Assembly (NCBI GenBank): GCA_903908015.1
Contig: CAIVQI010000230.1
Coordinates: 1 to 8,050, forward strand
Direction of reading: 5' to 3'
Source of the DNA: an uncultured Bacteroidota bacterium
GTDB taxonomy: Bacteria > Bacteroidota > Bacteroidia > UBA7662
DNA length: 8,050 bases
In this document: positions 6,312-8,050 of the stretch, in pieces
Position numbering within the stretch: position 1 is the stretch's first letter
How the letters are laid out: each line of letters begins with the position of its first letter
Made by a program: the position numbers and the translations under genes
Notes under the pieces: generated by a model
What the model was told of the DNA's origin: nothing
The model's database searches: none
What the model saw: only the letters and a program-made list of their open reading frames with translations

Positions 6312-7822
6312 TTCGAAGAAGTTTAAATGCCACCTTAGTGGGTTATGTGGGCTTCCTCCTGGGCGCCTTCAACCAGGTGATTTTGTTCCCCGCCTGGCTC
6401 ACGCCATCCCAATTGGGCATCAAGGAGGTGCTGCTGAGCGCCGCCCTATTCATATCCATGTTCTCCCAGTTTGGGGTTCACTTCATCATGGCGCGGTTCT
6501 TCCCCTATTTCGAAGACCGGCAGCGGCAGCACAACGGTTTCCTGTTGTTCTGCCTCATGCTGGGTTCGGTCGGATTTCTTACCGCCGCAGTAGGCGTGGG
6601 GCTGGGCCGAGAACAACTGCTCACGCTATTCGCTGAAAAATCGCCTGGCATGCACCCCCATTTTTGGCTGGTGTTGCCCCTAACATTGTGCATCGGTCTG
6701 CAAAACATCCTGGAAACCTGGTCGCGCCTGCACATGAACATCATGGCCAACACCCTCACCCGCGAGCTGCTGTTGCGGGTGGCACTCACCCTACTGGCGC
6801 TGCTGTTTGGGTATGGCCACATCGATTTTGGGCAGTTTTTACTCGGCTATACGTTCAGTTATCTCCTTGTTTGTCTGTTGTTGGTCGTGCACCTCAAGCG
6901 GATGGGCATTCTCTTCTTGGACATCTCCTACCTGAGGGTCGATCGGAAACGGGTCGCCGATATGCTCCAATATGGGGCCTATGTGATTTTGGGGGGGGCG
7001 GGTTATGTGGTGGCCGAGCGGATCGATGGACTCATGCTGGCGTCGATGACGGGACTCGAATTCACTGGTATCTACAGCATGGCGTTTTTCATCGCAGCAC
7101 TCATCGAACTGCCCCGCCGGGCCATCAGCCAGCTGACCGCCACCCTCTTCGCCGGGCATTGGAAAAATGAAGACTTCCCCGCCATGCAGACCCTGTTCAG
7201 GCAGGTGTCGATCAACCAATTTCTTCTCGGCGCACTGATTCTGCTCTTGATTTGGACCAACCTCGATGTCCTGTTCTGGCTGATGCCCAATGGCGCGATC
7301 TATGCCGCCGGCCGCTATGTGGTGCTCATCATCGGGCTCACGAAGGTGGTTGACCTGCTTTTTGGGGGCAACCACGAGATCTTGCTGAATTCGCCCGCGT
7401 ATCGGTTTAGCCTGATTGCCCTTGTGTTTTTGGGCGTTATTTCCTTTTCAATCAATTATGTGATGATTCCAATTTATGGCATGAATGGAGCTGCGGCTGG
7501 AACGGTGGTCTCGGTTCTGCTCTACAACAGCCTCAAAAGCGGCTTTATCTGGGTTCGCTACCGCCTTTGGGCCTTCGACAGAAAAACCTTGTATGCGCTG
7601 CTCCTTGTGGCCAGCCTCTTCGCCTTGCAGGCACTGTGGCCCACGCAGCACATGACCCAACCACTTGAATTACTGGCCGTTTCATTGGGGAAGTCGGTCG
7701 TGATTTTGCTCCTGTTCACGGTCGTGCTCTTTCGCTATCAACTGTCGCCCGAGGTATCGGAGATGTGGCAAAAGAACAAACATCTGATCCGCAACCGATT
7801 CATTAAAACGCCGAGACCATGA
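6299..7822 (+). CDS. Oligosaccharide flippase (Wzx-like, MOP superfamily)
   Basis: The protein has 507 residues and is very hydrophobic, with about 12-14 predicted membrane segments; clear ones lie near 12-31, 44-66, 80-102, 120-138, 158-173, 179-199, 224-240, 256-271, 308-322, 340-355, 371-389, 397-412, 430-447 and 458-478. The N-terminus MGIVIRRSLNATLVGYVGFL is typical of Bacteroidota flippases of the polysaccharide-biosynthesis family, which supports this start. Arg/Asp/Glu residues within segments (for example ERIDG at 240-244) are usual in this class. It probably moves lipid-linked oligosaccharide units across the inner membrane for surface polysaccharide assembly. Its stop overlaps the next start (ATGA), and the neighbour is glycosyltransferase-like, as expected for a polysaccharide locus. 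An eight-G run lies inside the gene at 6991-6998. The exact substrate cannot be read from sequence. Confidence 0.9.
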   Translation: MGIVIRRSLNATLVGYVGFLLGAFNQVILFPAWLTPSQLGIKEVLLSAALFISMFSQFGVHFIMARFFPYFEDRQRQHNGFLLFCLMLGSVGFLTAAVGVGLGREQLLTLFAEKSPGMHPHFWLVLPLTLCIGLQNILETWSRLHMNIMANTLTRELLLRVALTLLALLFGYGHIDFGQFLLGYTFSYLLVCLLLVVHLKRMGILFLDISYLRVDRKRVADMLQYGAYVILGGAGYVVAERIDGLMLASMTGLEFTGIYSMAFFIAALIELPRRAISQLTATLFAGHWKNEDFPAMQTLFRQVSINQFLLGALILLLIWTNLDVLFWLMPNGAIYAAGRYVVLIIGLTKVVDLLFGGNHEILLNSPAYRFSLIALVFLGVISFSINYVMIPIYGMNGAAAGTVVSVLLYNSLKSGFIWVRYRLWAFDRKTLYALLLVASLFALQALWPTQHMTQPLELLAVSLGKSVVILLLFTVVLFRYQLSPEVSEMWQKNKHLIRNRFIKTPRP

Positions 7823-8050
7823 CCCCGGAAGGCATCCCCGTCTTGTTTTTGGTATTCAACCGGCCCGAAACCACCGCTCAGGTATGGGAGCGCATCCGGG
7901 AGGCCCGCCCGCCCCGCCTCTATGTGGCCTGCGACGGTCCACGCGCCGACCGCCCCGACGAGCCGGCACGGGTGCAGGCGGTGCGCGCCATCACCGAAAG
8001 CGACATCGACTGGCCCTGCAGCGTCAAGCGCTTGTACCGCGACCACAACC
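7819..8050 (+). CDS. Glycosyltransferase-like protein (HlpA-like), N-terminal part only
   Basis: The frame opens with ATG at 7819, overlapping the flippase stop (ATGA), and runs to the window edge: 77 codons plus one base. The visible part reads MTPEGIPVLFLVFNRPETT at 1-19, RLYVACDGPR at 33-42 and IDWPCSVKRLYRDHN at 63-77. The pattern of a beta strand ending in FNRP, then a second strand ending in (S/C)DGPR, then IDW-C is that of a Bacteroidota nucleotide-sugar transferase-fold family often annotated as hemolysin HlpA-like or glycosyltransferase. It has no signal peptide, so it would act in the cytoplasm, probably in assembly of the glycan exported by the flippase. Base composition is unusually GC-rich (92 of 120 bases in 7861-7980, by hand count). 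The catalytic part lies outside the window, so the specific activity is unknown. Confidence 0.8.
   Translation, partial: MTPEGIPVLFLVFNRPETTAQVWERIREARPPRLYVACDGPRADRPDEPARVQAVRAITESDIDWPCSVKRLYRDHN

Noticed and set aside
6839..7375. Minus-strand frame of 178 codons
   Set aside because: It is antisense to the flippase gene and its translation is rich in Gln, His and Glu without domain character, as expected of a shadow of membrane-segment codons.

Overview
The window reads as chromosomal DNA of a member of the Bacteroidota with fairly high GC (about 50-58% where I counted by hand). The signs are a type IX secretion (T9SS) C-terminal sorting domain, a lipoprotein that looks like the Bacteroidota family DUF4837, Bacteroidota-type -7 promoter boxes (TAnnTTTG), and no Shine-Dalgarno sequence before the starts I checked. 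I cannot name the genus. There are six certain or near-certain protein genes plus the start of a seventh, packed tightly. I see no tRNA, rRNA, CRISPR array, insertion sequence or phage gene.

Left half, minus strand (3330 down to beyond base 1): a compact three-gene operon. The first gene encodes a secreted T9SS cargo protein with three cysteine-rich repeats that resemble the glycogen-binding (AMPK-beta/CBM48) fold. Twelve bases later comes a Nudix-domain/winged-helix protein of the NrtR/AraR type, a sugar- or nucleotide-sensing regulator with a ruined Nudix box. Its stop codon overlaps the start of a secreted TIM-barrel glycoside hydrolase of the GH2-like type, which runs off the left edge. 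The likely logic is bind glycan, sense the breakdown product, cleave glycan. No SusC/SusD pair is present in the window.

Centre (3331-3454): a 124-base divergent promoter region. It holds a TATATTTG -7 box for the minus operon, directly next to a perfect 7+7 inverted repeat (spacer 5) that is a good candidate operator for the operon's own Nudix regulator. A second -7 box faces the rightward genes.

Right half, plus strand: a MltD-type lytic transglycosylase (SLT domain plus LysM domains) is translationally coupled (TAATG) to the DUF4837-like lipoprotein, suggesting a cell-wall remodelling pair. After a 127-base gap come a polytopic oligosaccharide flippase (Wzx/MOP type) and, overlapping it by ATGA, the first 77 codons of a glycosyltransferase-like protein. 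These two probably begin a surface-polysaccharide cluster that continues past the right edge, where GC rises sharply.

The most interesting items are the self-contained sense-and-digest operon with its palindrome, the catalytically dead Nudix sensor, and the six-cysteine glycogen-binding-like repeats. All are inferences from sequence reading; no database search was possible.
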